Assembly (NCBI GenBank): GCA_005222975.1 | Contig: NJBI01000010.1 | Location: 1-64,000, forward strand | From: Promethearchaeota archaeon Loki_b31 | GTDB lineage: Archaea > Asgardarchaeota > Lokiarchaeia > Sigyniarchaeales > SOKP01 | DNA length: 64,000 nucleotides | Reading direction: 5' to 3' | The notes under the pieces: model-generated | The model's input: only the letters and a program-made list of their open reading frames with translations | Told to the model about the DNA's origin: nothing | The model's database searches: none | Shown here: positions 17,199 through 25,721 of the stretch, in pieces | Layout of the letters: every line of letters starts with the position of its first letter | Numbering within the stretch: position 1 is the stretch's first letter | Program-made: the position numbers and the translations under genes

Positions 17199-18845
17199 AT
17201 GAATAATTTAGATAATGACAAAAAAAAAGTGGAACAACTCACAAAAATTAGACACGCATATACAAACCTTGTAGATTATTTAAAAGAACTTTTATTTAAA
17301 GAACGCATCCTAGATTCTCCCTCGTACGCAGAACTCTCAAGAAAACTTGGTTTTAAATACAATTGGATCAAGGAAAAAAAGTATTCAATGAATCAAGGAC
17401 ATTTCCCTAAAAAAGAAACTTTTGACGATCTCTATAACCGACTAGCAAACAAGTATATGAGTAAACTTAGTAAATCCTACGAAGCGATCCAGAATAAATT
17501 TAACACTCTCTATACTTTTAGCTTCTCTACGGATAAACAATCGCTTTCAATTTCATCTTCTCAACAAAAGTCTATCAAAAGGGGATTCTTTAATAACATA
17601 AAAGGAATTATAAAGAACCATTTTCCTAACGCTAGAGTTTTTGACACAGACATTTCAAGACTATTCTTTGAGAGAGCAAGAGCATTGAAGGATTCTCATC
17701 TTAAGGGTAATTATAAATATAGAAAACTTGAATTATCAACTCTCTTTAATTTCATATACAAAATAAGAACTGTAACTACTGAAGAATTTGCTAATTTTTT
17801 TACAGATATAATTACTGTAGATGTGGATAATTTACAGATAATTAGATTTGAGGTAGAAAATTTCATTGAAGAATTCATTTTTGCAAATCCGTTTGATGTT
17901 AAATATATTGGCGATTCACATAACAAAGGAACAAGATATTTTAAACCCGAATATGAATTAACATTATCTATTTGGTTTGAAATGTCTAAAGCAAAGAAAA
18001 AGCCAATTCTCCTAAAGAATGCACGAAAACTATTGAAATATCAGACTTTTGGAAGGATTAATAGATTTGGACAACCTGATAGAGGTAAAGTCTATTCTTG
18101 GATAGGTCTTATGAACATGCTTAAAGAATTAGTTAAATTAGTACCTTACAGCTCATATTCTAAAATTTTCAAAGAAGTTTGGGACTATATAAATATACGA
18201 AATCTGTATCTTATTCTACCTAGAGTTTATCATCCAAGTTGGTACACCATCAGCACTATAAAATTTCATATAATTACACTAATAATTCGGGATCTTGGTC
18301 TTGATATTTTAACCTTAGAACCGATCAAATCTGAATCTTTTAAAAAAACTCATAGAATGGATTCATTTACTTACGAAAGACATCATATATTTGTAAACGA
18401 TAAGATGTCCATCGATGTCAACAGATTAGCTCTTGTTATGCATACGAATCATTATAATCTTGAAGGAAAATCAAACTTAGTTCTTGATTTAATTCGAAGA
18501 AGAATCAACTTAACTTTTGATTGCCCTCAATATTACAAGAAAAACATTATTGACTGGAGAGATAAATGGCAACATTATCTACAGAGACGAACTTTCTTAA
18601 TTCAGAATGGAATCGTGAACTTTATCAACGAATATTTCACTGACGATAACGGAAATAACTATATCTTTGAAAAGTTCTTCAGTAACATTCCCAAAGACAA
18701 CATTGAACAAGATATCAAAAATCTCATGCTCGAATGGATCAACAAACACCGACCAGCACCCATCCTAAACTCTCACATCATAACAAAACTCTTCTGCGGT
18801 ACTCCAAATTTAGTTACATCTGGATTTATTCAATATAAATCCTAA
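17199..18845 (+). CDS. Large protein with HNH-like motif, function unknown
   Basis: 548 residues, no family I can name. Near residue 395 it reads TYERHHIFVND, and about 20 residues on NRLALVMHTNHY, which fits the H-H...N...H pattern of an HNH (beta-beta-alpha metal) nuclease. The paired cysteines of many HNH proteins are absent. The N-terminus has a helix-turn-helix-like SYAELSRKLGFKYNWIKEK. It could be a nuclease of a mobile or defence element; RuvC and transposase motifs were looked for and not found. It follows a structured non-coding region and precedes a zinc-cluster protein, suggesting a two-gene unit. Confidence 0.5.
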   Translation: MNNLDNDKKKVEQLTKIRHAYTNLVDYLKELLFKERILDSPSYAELSRKLGFKYNWIKEKKYSMNQGHFPKKETFDDLYNRLANKYMSKLSKSYEAIQNKFNTLYTFSFSTDKQSLSISSSQQKSIKRGFFNNIKGIIKNHFPNARVFDTDISRLFFERARALKDSHLKGNYKYRKLELSTLFNFIYKIRTVTTEEFANFFTDIITVDVDNLQIIRFEVENFIEEFIFANPFDVKYIGDSHNKGTRYFKPEYELTLSIWFEMSKAKKKPILLKNARKLLKYQTFGRINRFGQPDRGKVYSWIGLMNMLKELVKLVPYSSYSKIFKEVWDYINIRNLYLILPRVYHPSWYTISTIKFHIITLIIRDLGLDILTLEPIKSESFKKTHRMDSFTYERHHIFVNDKMSIDVNRLALVMHTNHYNLEGKSNLVLDLIRRRINLTFDCPQYYKKNIIDWRDKWQHYLQRRTFLIQNGIVNFINEYFTDDNGNNYIFEKFFSNIPKDNIEQDIKNLMLEWINKHRPAPILNSHIITKLFCGTPNLVTSGFIQYKS

Positions 18846-18900
18846 TTTTTTTTTTTCATCATTATTTAAATATTCTTTTTTCCATACCTTTACCATAACA

Positions 18901-19350
18901 ATGAAAGACGAACGAAAAATCGTCATCCGAAATGAACGGCTCCGAAAAATTAGAAACAACTTAAGACAAATCTTAATTCGAGCTGTATGGGATGAATTCT
19001 GGATTTTAGGGCACTATGCTAGTTTATATCCGCCACCCCTTGACCTCCCACCCGAAGAACTAGCAGAATTATACTACTTAGAAGGAACGAGACATAAACT
19101 CTCTAGTCTGAAAAGAAGATCTTTTTGTGAGTGTGCTAGATGCTCTAGCCAAGATAAAGATATGATATATATTGGATTTCACGACGAATGGTATTGTGTT
19201 GAATGTCATGATAACGATCTTATCTGGTATCCCTCACATGGTAGTGCTGAAAGTAGATGGCAAAACGATTACATCAATATGTACTATGAAATGAAAGAAA
19301 AATTTGAAAAGAAATATCTAAGCAGAAAGAAAGGGATTTTCGATAAATAG
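18901..19350 (+). CDS. Small zinc-binding protein of unknown function
   Basis: 149 residues. The N-terminal half is basic and helical; the second half has CECARC, then CVEC about 25 residues later, a probable zinc ribbon. No family recognised. It starts 55 bases after the HNH-like gene on the same strand, and both have basic N-terminal regions, so they may be co-transcribed and both act on nucleic acid. The gene converges on the ribosomal-protein cluster. Confidence 0.5.
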   Translation: MKDERKIVIRNERLRKIRNNLRQILIRAVWDEFWILGHYASLYPPPLDLPPEELAELYYLEGTRHKLSSLKRRSFCECARCSSQDKDMIYIGFHDEWYCVECHDNDLIWYPSHGSAESRWQNDYINMYYEMKEKFEKKYLSRKKGIFDK

Positions 19351-19418
19351 CTCTGCCAGATCGCCTAATAAAGGCTTTAAATCAGACTCTGCGCCCCCTG
19401 TGACCGCCTGAGCCGTTT

Positions 19419-19811
19419 TTAGAGGGAAATCTCTAAAAATTTACGACGGCAGTGATCATGAGACTTTGGGGTGACTTCTTCAATCCTTCCAACTCTTAAT
19501 CCGGAACGTGCCAGTGCACGGATACACGCTTGGGCACCAGGTCCGGGAGTTTGGCTTTTGTTCCCGCCGGGCGCTCTTACTTTGATGTGAACGCCCAAAA
19601 CGCCTTTATCTCTAAGATCGTTAGCCACACGGAAGCCGCACTGCATGGCCGCGTATGGATTCGATTCGTCTCGGTCGGCTTTAACCACCATACCGCCGCT
19701 ACATTTTGCGAACGTTTCACCGCCGCTAAGGTCGGTAGCTGTTACTATCGTGTTGTTATAGCTACTAAAGATGTGAACAATTGCCCACTTAACTTCTTCG
19801 CGTTTACTAAT
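19419..19811 (-). CDS. rps11: Ribosomal protein uS11, apparent AUU start
   Basis: 130 residues of a typical archaeal uS11, from [19 protein letters not shown] through [17 protein letters not shown] and [14 protein letters not shown] to the basic end. The track starts at an internal ATG and loses 40 conserved residues. Reading upstream, the family N-terminus continues to ATT AGT AAA, and four codons further up is an in-frame TAA. No ATG, GTG or TTG lies between. GGTGG stands seven bases before the ATT, so AUU is the apparent start and gives the family's normal length. It binds the 30S platform. The other codons are intact, so it is not a decayed copy. Confidence 0.9.
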   Translation of the reverse strand: MSKREEVKWAIVHIFSSYNNTIVTATDLSGGETFAKCSGGMVVKADRDESNPYAAMQCGFRVANDLRDKGVLGVHIKVRAPGGNKSQTPGPGAQACIRALARSGLRVGRIEEVTPKSHDHCRRKFLEISL

Positions 19812-19818
19812 TTTAAAA

Positions 19819-19823
19819 CCACC
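19819..19823 (-). promoter_or_regulatory. Shine-Dalgarno site that places the uS11 start at AUU
   Basis: GGTGG on the minus strand ends seven bases before the ATT codon. An ATG three bases further up is in the wrong frame for uS11. Confidence 0.55.
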
Positions 19824-20000
19824 ATTTTAATATTTTATTTTATTATAAAGGACTAATTATTTCTAAAATTTGAAGTTTATTATAATTTTAACTAGTTATC
19901 CTAATATCTTCAGCGAATTATGATAGATAAAATGAGGAAATTTGATAGGATAATTAAAAAATTTTTTATTAGATTAAATATCTAATATTCCTTAGAATTA

Positions 20001-20504
20001 CTAACTCTTTTCTTTAACTGTTGTTAGAGGGCTACTGGGAGCGTACCCAATGAAATCTTCTTCTTCTCTTTTTACTATGTAAGAAGGGGCGTCAATTTTC
20101 TTGCCTAGTACTTGAATGTGGCCGTGAACAATAAATTGTCTCGCTTGATAGATAGTTTTCGCGAACCCTTTCTCAAAGACCATAGTTTGTAGTCGTCTTT
20201 TTAATAAGGCCTCTACAGTAAGCGATAACACATCTTCGAATCTTGCTTCTGGACCTACTACGCCGAGCCTGATTAACTTCTTACTTAGCGTATCTTGAAC
20301 CTCTGCTGCTCTTTCTTTTGATAATGTTCTAGATTGTCGTGCTATACTTCTCCAATTACCCAGCATGGTACGCATTTTCCAGAACTCTCGTTTATTTCTA
20401 AGGCCGTATTTTCCTAGAAATTCAAGTTCTTCAGCCAACCTTTCTTTTTGAAAGGGATGTTTTGGTTTTTTAAATTTTTTCTTTAAACGTCGTGGATCTC
20501 CGAT
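20001..20504 (-). CDS. rps4: Ribosomal protein uS4, apparent AUC start
   Basis: 167 residues of archaeal uS4. The track starts at an internal TTG (LAEELEF); the family-conserved N-terminus [20 protein letters not shown] lies upstream in the same frame. Directly before GDP is ATC, and the next in-frame stop (TGA) is three codons up; no usual start lies between. GGTGA stands six bases before the ATC. The S4 RNA-binding motif near the C-terminus ([19 protein letters not shown]) is intact. uS4 nucleates assembly of the 30S body. The gene follows uS13 almost directly, as in other archaea, and the SD overlaps the uS13 stop region. Confidence 0.9.
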   Translation of the reverse strand: MGDPRRLKKKFKKPKHPFQKERLAEELEFLGKYGLRNKREFWKMRTMLGNWRSIARQSRTLSKERAAEVQDTLSKKLIRLGVVGPEARFEDVLSLTVEALLKRRLQTMVFEKGFAKTIYQARQFIVHGHIQVLGKKIDAPSYIVKREEEDFIGYAPSSPLTTVKEKS

Positions 20505-20510
20505 TTTTTG

Positions 20511-20515
20511 TCACC
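20511..20515 (-). promoter_or_regulatory. Shine-Dalgarno site that places the uS4 start at AUC
   Basis: GGTGA on the minus strand, six bases before ATC, immediately after the uS13 stop codon. The GTG inside it is out of frame with uS4. Confidence 0.55.
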
Positions 20516-20517
20516 TT

Positions 20518-21006
20518 TTAATCCCTTTTAATACCTTTTAATCTTCTTCTCAATACGCCGACTACTAGTCCGTGTCGTCCCGTGCTTTTAGTTTTTTGAC
20601 CTCTTACTTTTAGTCCTTGGTGGTGTCGTACTCCTTTGTAGCTTTTAATCCGCTTCATTCTATCTATATCGCGTCTTACTGACAATTCTAGTCTATTTCC
20701 AAAGATGTGTAAATTTTCTCCGGTAACTAAGTCTTTTTTACGATTAACCATCCACGCGGGAATACCATTTGCAATCGGATCTATAATTATTTCTTCAATT
20801 CTGTTTAAATCCTTTTCAGGGAGGGCGCCAATTCTTAAGGCAGGGTTTATACTTGCAACCACAATTATTGCTTGAGCGAATCGTCTTCCAATTCCCATTA
20901 TTTGAGTTAATCCTTGTTCTACTTTCGCGTTTCCATCGACTTGACTCCGAAGTTTGCGAAAGAATAATTTTTCCCGAAAGTTGGCAGGTCTTGTAGTTAA
21001 GCTCAT
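20518..21006 (-). CDS. rps13: Ribosomal protein uS13
   Basis: 162 residues. IMGIGRRFAQAI is the helix-hairpin-helix-like uS13 signature near the N-terminus, and the C-terminal half holds the conserved SYKGVRHHQGLKVRGQKT and basic tail. uS13 sits in the 30S head and contacts the large subunit. It begins at a normal ATG and leads the uS13-uS4-uS11 cluster, the standard archaeal order. The usual downstream genes (RNA polymerase subunit D, eL18, uL13, uS9) are absent; the cluster ends after uS11 against convergent accessory genes. Confidence 0.95.
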   Translation of the reverse strand: MSLTTRPANFREKLFFRKLRSQVDGNAKVEQGLTQIMGIGRRFAQAIIVVASINPALRIGALPEKDLNRIEEIIIDPIANGIPAWMVNRKKDLVTGENLHIFGNRLELSVRRDIDRMKRIKSYKGVRHHQGLKVRGQKTKSTGRHGLVVGVLRRRLKGIKRD

Positions 21007-21141
21007 TTTTACTCTAAATTATTACTTAATTACTTAATGTAATAATTAACGTTATAATTCTTAATATGAAATTTAATATTAATTTTATGGTTTATAAAGG
21101 AAGTAGGAATATTTGGGAAAAATTTTGAGAAAATCTAATAT

Positions 21142-22635
21142 CTAATATTGGGGGTATCTTATTTTCTCATTTTTCTTTTTATCGATATGTTTAGTACATT
21201 TGTTTCTTTTGGATTTGGCAGTCTTTTCGAGAAGAGGTAATCCAGGTTTAGCATCTTTAATCTTCTTTGACTCGATTAAATCGTTTTCGATTAGCCCGCT
21301 ATATAAATCTTTTCCTATTTGGGTTCTTATAATAACCGTATTCCAACCTGAGGGAGAACCAATAGAACCAATAGAAATATCCGCTGCTTCTGATGTCAGA
21401 TCAAAGCAGATATCACAATCTTCTCTTGCTAAGTGTGTAATCTCTTTAATAGGGACCGTTAATTCATCCCCAGAATTAGTATAAATAAAAAATTTCCCCT
21501 TATTTATGTCGGTTTTTCTTACGTCCTTTACGTTAACTTTCAAAACCTCGCAGATTTTTAAAAAGGATTCGTACGAGAAGGACTCCATACAGAAGATGCC
21601 AATACGAAATTTGATTTGGTTTAACGCGGGTATATCGATATTATAAATTTTAGATTTTAATAGCCCTTGCATCATGCAAGGAACTCCAACAACTGCTAAT
21701 TTGGTTGGATTTTTGTTTAAATCATTTAACACACTTAAGGTTGGGTTATTTACGTATTTTGTACCGGTAGTTAAAAGAATATCGTCTTTATTTTGAATTA
21801 CTATCGGTTCAGGCCTCCACGGAGTTCCGCTCATTTTTGCGCCTAGTGCTAGATCGATTTGGTTTGTGTCAAAAAGGTAATGTAAGCAAGTACTGGTAAT
21901 TCCACCATCCTGACATACTTTAGCAATACTTTCAATTTTAGTTCTTGCGGAATAAACTTCTATGTAATGTCCAATTGTAGAAACGCTTTTAATTTCTGAA
22001 GAGTTTTCTTGAGTCATGTTCAAGATATCTATGGGTAAATACGTACGAGGGCATACAAAATAGCACATTCCACATTTGATACACACATCTTCATCTAATT
22101 TACCAAAACCATTATAAATATTTAAACAATTTACAGGACAAACGCCGGCGCATAAACCGCACCCAGAGCAGATATTTGATTCAAACACTGCCTTAACTGG
22201 TTCGTAAATAGATTTTACTTCGGAGGGTTTAACAAAACGGCTTTGAATATCGAAATCCTTAAAAACTGTAGCTTTAATTGCGTCATTATTCCCTTCTATC
22301 GTATCGTTGATTTTATTGACTATTATAAGGTTTTCATTCTTCAATAATTCTAATAAACTAAGAGTTTTTCTGATATCTATGGAGTTTTTTTTGGAAAATT
22401 GTTTTATAGAATCAAAATTATTGGAATTATGTTGATTTAAATAGTTAAAAAGTCTATATTTCAAATGCTCTTCATCGAACATTTTGAACAACAGTTTATA
22501 GTATTGTTTTTCGCTATAGATGCCCGCATCTAAGATTTCCTGCTTAGCGTCAATTAACGCGCGGATCCTATATGAGTCTAAAGTAACAGCTACATCTTTT
22601 AAGGTTTCCCATGAAATGTTAGACTCAGAGCTCAT
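21142..22635 (-). CDS. FrhB/FdhB-family F420-binding iron-sulfur oxidoreductase subunit
   Basis: 497 residues. After about 150 residues of unknown N-terminal extension come two 4Fe-4S motifs, CSGCGLCAGVCP and CIKCGMCYFVCP. Then comes the FrhB core with CQDGGITSTCLHYL, GTPWRPEP, TGTKYVNNPTLSVLND and VGVPCMMQGLLKS. FrhB-type proteins pass hydride between coenzyme F420 and flavin/Fe-S partners. It follows vhuD and hdrA on the same strand, so it probably supplies F420 electrons to, or takes them from, the HdrA/VhuD complex. The N-terminal extension is unusual and may be a docking or helical domain. It contains no in-frame UGA. Confidence 0.85.
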   Translation of the reverse strand: MSSESNISWETLKDVAVTLDSYRIRALIDAKQEILDAGIYSEKQYYKLLFKMFDEEHLKYRLFNYLNQHNSNNFDSIKQFSKKNSIDIRKTLSLLELLKNENLIIVNKINDTIEGNNDAIKATVFKDFDIQSRFVKPSEVKSIYEPVKAVFESNICSGCGLCAGVCPVNCLNIYNGFGKLDEDVCIKCGMCYFVCPRTYLPIDILNMTQENSSEIKSVSTIGHYIEVYSARTKIESIAKVCQDGGITSTCLHYLFDTNQIDLALGAKMSGTPWRPEPIVIQNKDDILLTTGTKYVNNPTLSVLNDLNKNPTKLAVVGVPCMMQGLLKSKIYNIDIPALNQIKFRIGIFCMESFSYESFLKICEVLKVNVKDVRKTDINKGKFFIYTNSGDELTVPIKEITHLAREDCDICFDLTSEAADISIGSIGSPSGWNTVIIRTQIGKDLYSGLIENDLIESKKIKDAKPGLPLLEKTAKSKRNKCTKHIDKKKNEKIRYPQY

Positions 22636-22700
22636 TTTTTTTTTACTAATTTATTCTTTACAATTTATGTTTTTTATTATATGTTTTATATATCATAATT

Positions 22701-22769
22701 CCGAAAACTCATGCTGTGAGTTAGTTACCTTCTAACTCCTTTTTTTTTAGAAGGGTCATTCTATTTCGG
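22701..22769 (-). promoter_or_regulatory. Structured 3' region of vhuD: candidate SECIS element
   Basis: On the minus strand CCGAAA at the very end of vhuD can pair with TTTCGG 58 bases later. Inside are AATGA, an A-rich run, a 7-bp stem (GAGTTAG/CTAACTC) with loop AAGGTAA, and TGAG near the 3' side. A competing 8-bp stem CCTTCTAA/TTAGAAGG is also possible. Archaeal SECIS elements sit in 3' UTRs, and published Lokiarchaeota elements resemble eukaryotic ones with an AUGA/GA core. The fit here is partial: a long helix right after AUGA is missing. Confidence 0.35.
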
Positions 22770-23189
22770 GTTAATTTTTAGTTTTGGTAGATGAGGAAGA
22801 GCTTCGATTTTGTTGGTGATGTCTTCTACTGAGTTAAGGAAATTTTCAACTTCGGCTGCAGAGCAGAAATATTGTTGAATCCTATCTTCAGAAAGGCCTA
22901 TGTGTTTAAACAACCTCTTTAAAAATTTGACATGTTCGTATGTATTCAAGTTTCCTTTTCCAAACTCACATTCGCCTTCTTTTCAGGAAATAATAGCTAC
23001 TCCATCGGCTCCGTTCAAAAAGCATTCCATTATTAAATGAATTCCAATTCTACCAGTACATCTAACTCTTATTAAATGGAAAGTGCTAGAATACGATTTT
23101 CTCATAGTACCTGTTAAATCTGCTACGGAATACCCTCACTTTTCACATCCAAAAGCAATAATATTTCTTTCTTTTACGCTATTTGACAT
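22761..23189 (-). CDS. vhuD: VhuD/MvhD-like hydrogenase-Hdr linking subunit with two selenocysteines
   Basis: 142 residues when two in-frame UGAs are read as Sec; the track holds only the C-terminal 62. The N-terminus reads FGCEK-Sec-GYSVADLTGTMR, matching the family cysteine pair. A middle segment, CTGRIGIHLIMECFLNGADG, is the hallmark of MvhD. It is followed by IIS-Sec-KEGECEFGKGN, where relatives have CxPGxCHY. Both UGAs fall on family cysteines and all other codons are intact. The protein holds a 2Fe-2S cluster and passes electrons from a hydrogenase or FrhB-like donor to HdrA. It starts 21 bases after the hdrA stop. Confidence 0.9.
22983..22985 (-). other. In-frame UGA in vhuD, Sec69
   Basis: TGA between IIS and KEGECEF, at the first cysteine of the family CxPGxC motif. 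Read as selenocysteine. Confidence 0.85.
23136..23138 (-). other. In-frame UGA in vhuD, Sec18
   Basis: TGA between FGCEK and GYSVADL, at the second cysteine of the N-terminal CxxC pair. Read as selenocysteine. Confidence 0.85.
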
Positions 23190-23210
23190 TTATTCTCGCC
23201 TATAATCTCT

Positions 23211-25211
23211 TTAATTTTCAATTTTGGTTGATATTTTCTTCATAACTTCGATTTCACTGCCCGCGATTCCTTTAATTTCTACCTCAAATTGCTTATTTCT
23301 GTAATACTTTAAATCGATAGCTCTTGCTGGACACGAAGAAACGCACACTCCGCAACCTTTACATTTTAACTCGTCAACAACGGCAATGCCATCTTCAGCT
23401 ACGATTATTGCTTGATATTCGCATAATTTTTCGCATCTATGGCATCCCACGCAGAGGAGTTCGTCAACTTCAGCTATAATTAACTCTTGAACGATAGTAT
23501 CGTAAGAAAGCAATGTAGCAGCTTTACTTGCAGCGGCTAATGCTGTAGAAACGGAATATGGGATGTTTTTTGGTCCCGCAGCACATCCACATATGTAAAT
23601 CCCTAATCCCTTAGTTTCTTGAGGTTTTAAACACCCGTGAATTTCTGAAAGGAATCCATTGGGACCTTTACTAAGCCCCATTACATCAATTATTTTATCT
23701 GTACCTTTTGAAGGTATCATCCCTGTTGAACACACTACTAAATCAAAATCCAAGTAAGAAACGTCTCCCTCTAAAGAATTGTCGTAAAAGAGTTTCATAG
23801 TTCCATCCTCGTTCAGCTTTATATCGCCCGGTTTTCCCCTTATGAACATTACGTTCTGTTCTCTTATATTTCTATAATATTGTTCGTTTCCTTTATCTGT
23901 GGTTCTAATATCTATATAGAATATCGTTATTTCCATATCGGGGTATTCTTGCTTTAACAATTGAGCGTTCTTCAAAGAAACGCTACAACAGACAGCAGAA
24001 CAATAATTATTTCCTCTTAACGTTCGGGACCCAACACATTGGATCATAGCTACTTTTTTAGGCGATTTTCCATCGGATATTCTATATACATGCCCCTCGG
24101 TTGGGCCAATTGGACTTAACAGCCTTTCTAATTCGATTTGTGTAATGACATCAGGATAAATTCCATACATATACTCTTTACTTTTTAAAATGTTGTATTC
24201 GTCCCATCCAGTTGCGACAATAACAGCGCCTACCGTAATATCGAGAATTTCAGGTTCTTGATCAAAATCAACCGCTTCACTAGGGCAAGTTCTTTCACAA
24301 TTTTTACAGTCTATACACACATCCATATCGATTACGGCATACTTTGGCACTGCTTGCGGAAAAGGAATATAAACTGCTCTTCTTTCTCCAAATCCTCGAT
24401 CAAACTCATTAGGGATCGTAATTGGACATTCTATTGTGCATAAACCGCATCCTGTACACTTTTTTTCGTCAACATATCGAGGATTTTTTCTGATTTTTAT
24501 CTTGAAATTTCCAGTTATGCCACTAAACTCTATAACATCGCTATAGGTCAGTAAAGTTATATTGGGATGTTTCGAAGCATTTACCATTATTGGGGCCAAA
24601 ACTCATATTCCACAATCGTCAGTAGGGAAAATCCTATCGAGCTGTGCCATTTTTCCGCCTATGGTTGGCTCTTTTTCAACCAAATAAACAGATATTCCTT
24701 GACTGGCTAAATCTAATGCAGCATTCATCCCCGCAATTCCAGCACCAATTACTAAAGCTGCTTTAGTTACAGGTATTTCTTTTCGTGGAACAGCTTCTAA
24801 TTCTCGAGCCCGATTTATTCCTGCTAATATTAACCTTTTTGCTTTTTTTGTCGCTTTTTCTTTATCGTCTTGATGAACAAAGGAGCAGTGTTCTCTGATA
24901 TTTACCATTTCAAAATAGTAGGGACTTAACCCTGCTTCCTGTAATACAGTTCGGTATGTGGGTTCGTGAATCTTAGGAGTGCATGCTGCGACCACTACTC
25001 TATTTAAATCTAATTCTAATATATCGCTTTTAATAATTTGTTGCCCCGGATCGCTACAAGTGAAATTATTAACTCTTGCTATGACTACGTTAGGTAAAGG
25101 CTCAACAAAGTCTCTTAAAGCATCGCAATCAACGTGAGCTCCTATATTAACGCCTCATCTACAAATGTAAACTCCTATTCTTAGTTTATCGATGGTCTGT
25201 TTATCAGACAT
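23211..25211 (-). CDS. hdrA: Heterodisulfide reductase subunit A with two selenocysteines
   Basis: 666 residues from the ATG at 25211 (SD GGTGA six bases before) when two UGAs are read as Sec; the track splits it into two pieces. The N-terminus is GVYICR-Sec-GVNIG, the family CxCGxNI motif. The FAD site is VIGAGIAGMNAALDLA near 154-170. TDDCGI-Sec-VLAPIMV (Sec203) is the known HdrA site where Cys or Sec occurs. Four 4Fe-4S motifs follow (CTGCGLCTIECP, CIDCKNCERTCP, CVGCHRCEKLC, CKGCGVCVSSCP). HdrA carries the bifurcating flavin and joins HdrBC and MvhD. HdrB and HdrC are not in the window. First gene of the hdrA-vhuD-frhB-like operon. Confidence 0.93.
24603..24605 (-). other. In-frame UGA in hdrA, Sec203
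   Basis: TGA between DDCGI and VLAPIM, the position where HdrA proteins carry a cysteine and several methanogen HdrA proteins carry selenocysteine. Confidence 0.9.
25155..25157 (-). other. In-frame UGA in hdrA, Sec19
   Basis: TGA between GVYICR and GVNIG, at the second cysteine of the N-terminal CxCGxNI motif. Less often described as a Sec site than Sec203. Confidence 0.82.
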
Positions 25212-25402
25212 TTAATTCACCTTTAGTTGAAACATCACCGAAAATAGTTATTGTTTATACTTACTTCTTAAAATTTTAATAGAAGTCCCTTTGGTTTAGG
25301 AATTTTTGAATTAATATATTTTTAAGCATTTTTTTAAGCAACCTATAATTCCATTTAGATCTGTAAATTTGCATTCAAAATGCAAATCTCATTAACTTTT
25401 TT

Positions 25403-25612
25403 ATGATAAATTCATTATTTTCTAATATGGTGGAGCAAGAGGAAGGGAAAAAAGAAGATTTTGCTAAGCAATTTATGGCAGAAGAAGGCTTAAAAGGTAA
25501 AGCTAAGAGAATAAAAATCATGAACATTATAGATAAAGTTGGATACGACAATAGAAAAATAAGAGTTGCCTTTCTACGCTCAACAATAACTGAAAGAGTT
25601 CAGCATGAATGA
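25403..25612 (+). CDS. Small hypothetical protein
   Basis: 69 residues, charged and mostly helical, with a lysine-rich middle (EEGLKGKAKRIKIMNIID) and no hydrophobic segment. No family recognised. It sits between divergently oriented hdrA and serS on the serS strand, 109 bases ahead of serS. The composition is protein-like, so I keep it as a probable small gene; a GTG or an internal ATG (MVEQEEGKKED) is an equally possible start. Confidence 0.4.
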   Translation: MINSLFSNMVEQEEGKKEDFAKQFMAEEGLKGKAKRIKIMNIIDKVGYDNRKIRVAFLRSTITERVQHE

Positions 25613-25721
25613 GATTTTTGATTATTCTTACAAATATTTATAATTTTCATAAATTAATTTAATGATTATTTATAGAAATTTAATAGAAATTAGAAATTTT
25701 AAATTTTAATGGGATTAAAAC

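Noticed and set aside
19411-19439. Perfect inverted repeat TTTTTAGAG/CTCTAAAAA as terminator
   Set aside because: It lies in the uS11 C-terminal codons; could attenuate transcription, but chance cannot be excluded.
19419-20504. Treating uS11 and uS4 as truncated or frameshifted copies
   Set aside because: The conserved N-termini are in frame with the rest and the lengths are normal; only the start codon is unusual.
24603-25157. Reading hdrA as a broken gene because of two in-frame TGA codons
   Set aside because: Both stops fall exactly on family cysteines, flanking motifs are intact, and vhuD shows the same pattern. Selenocysteine explains all four.
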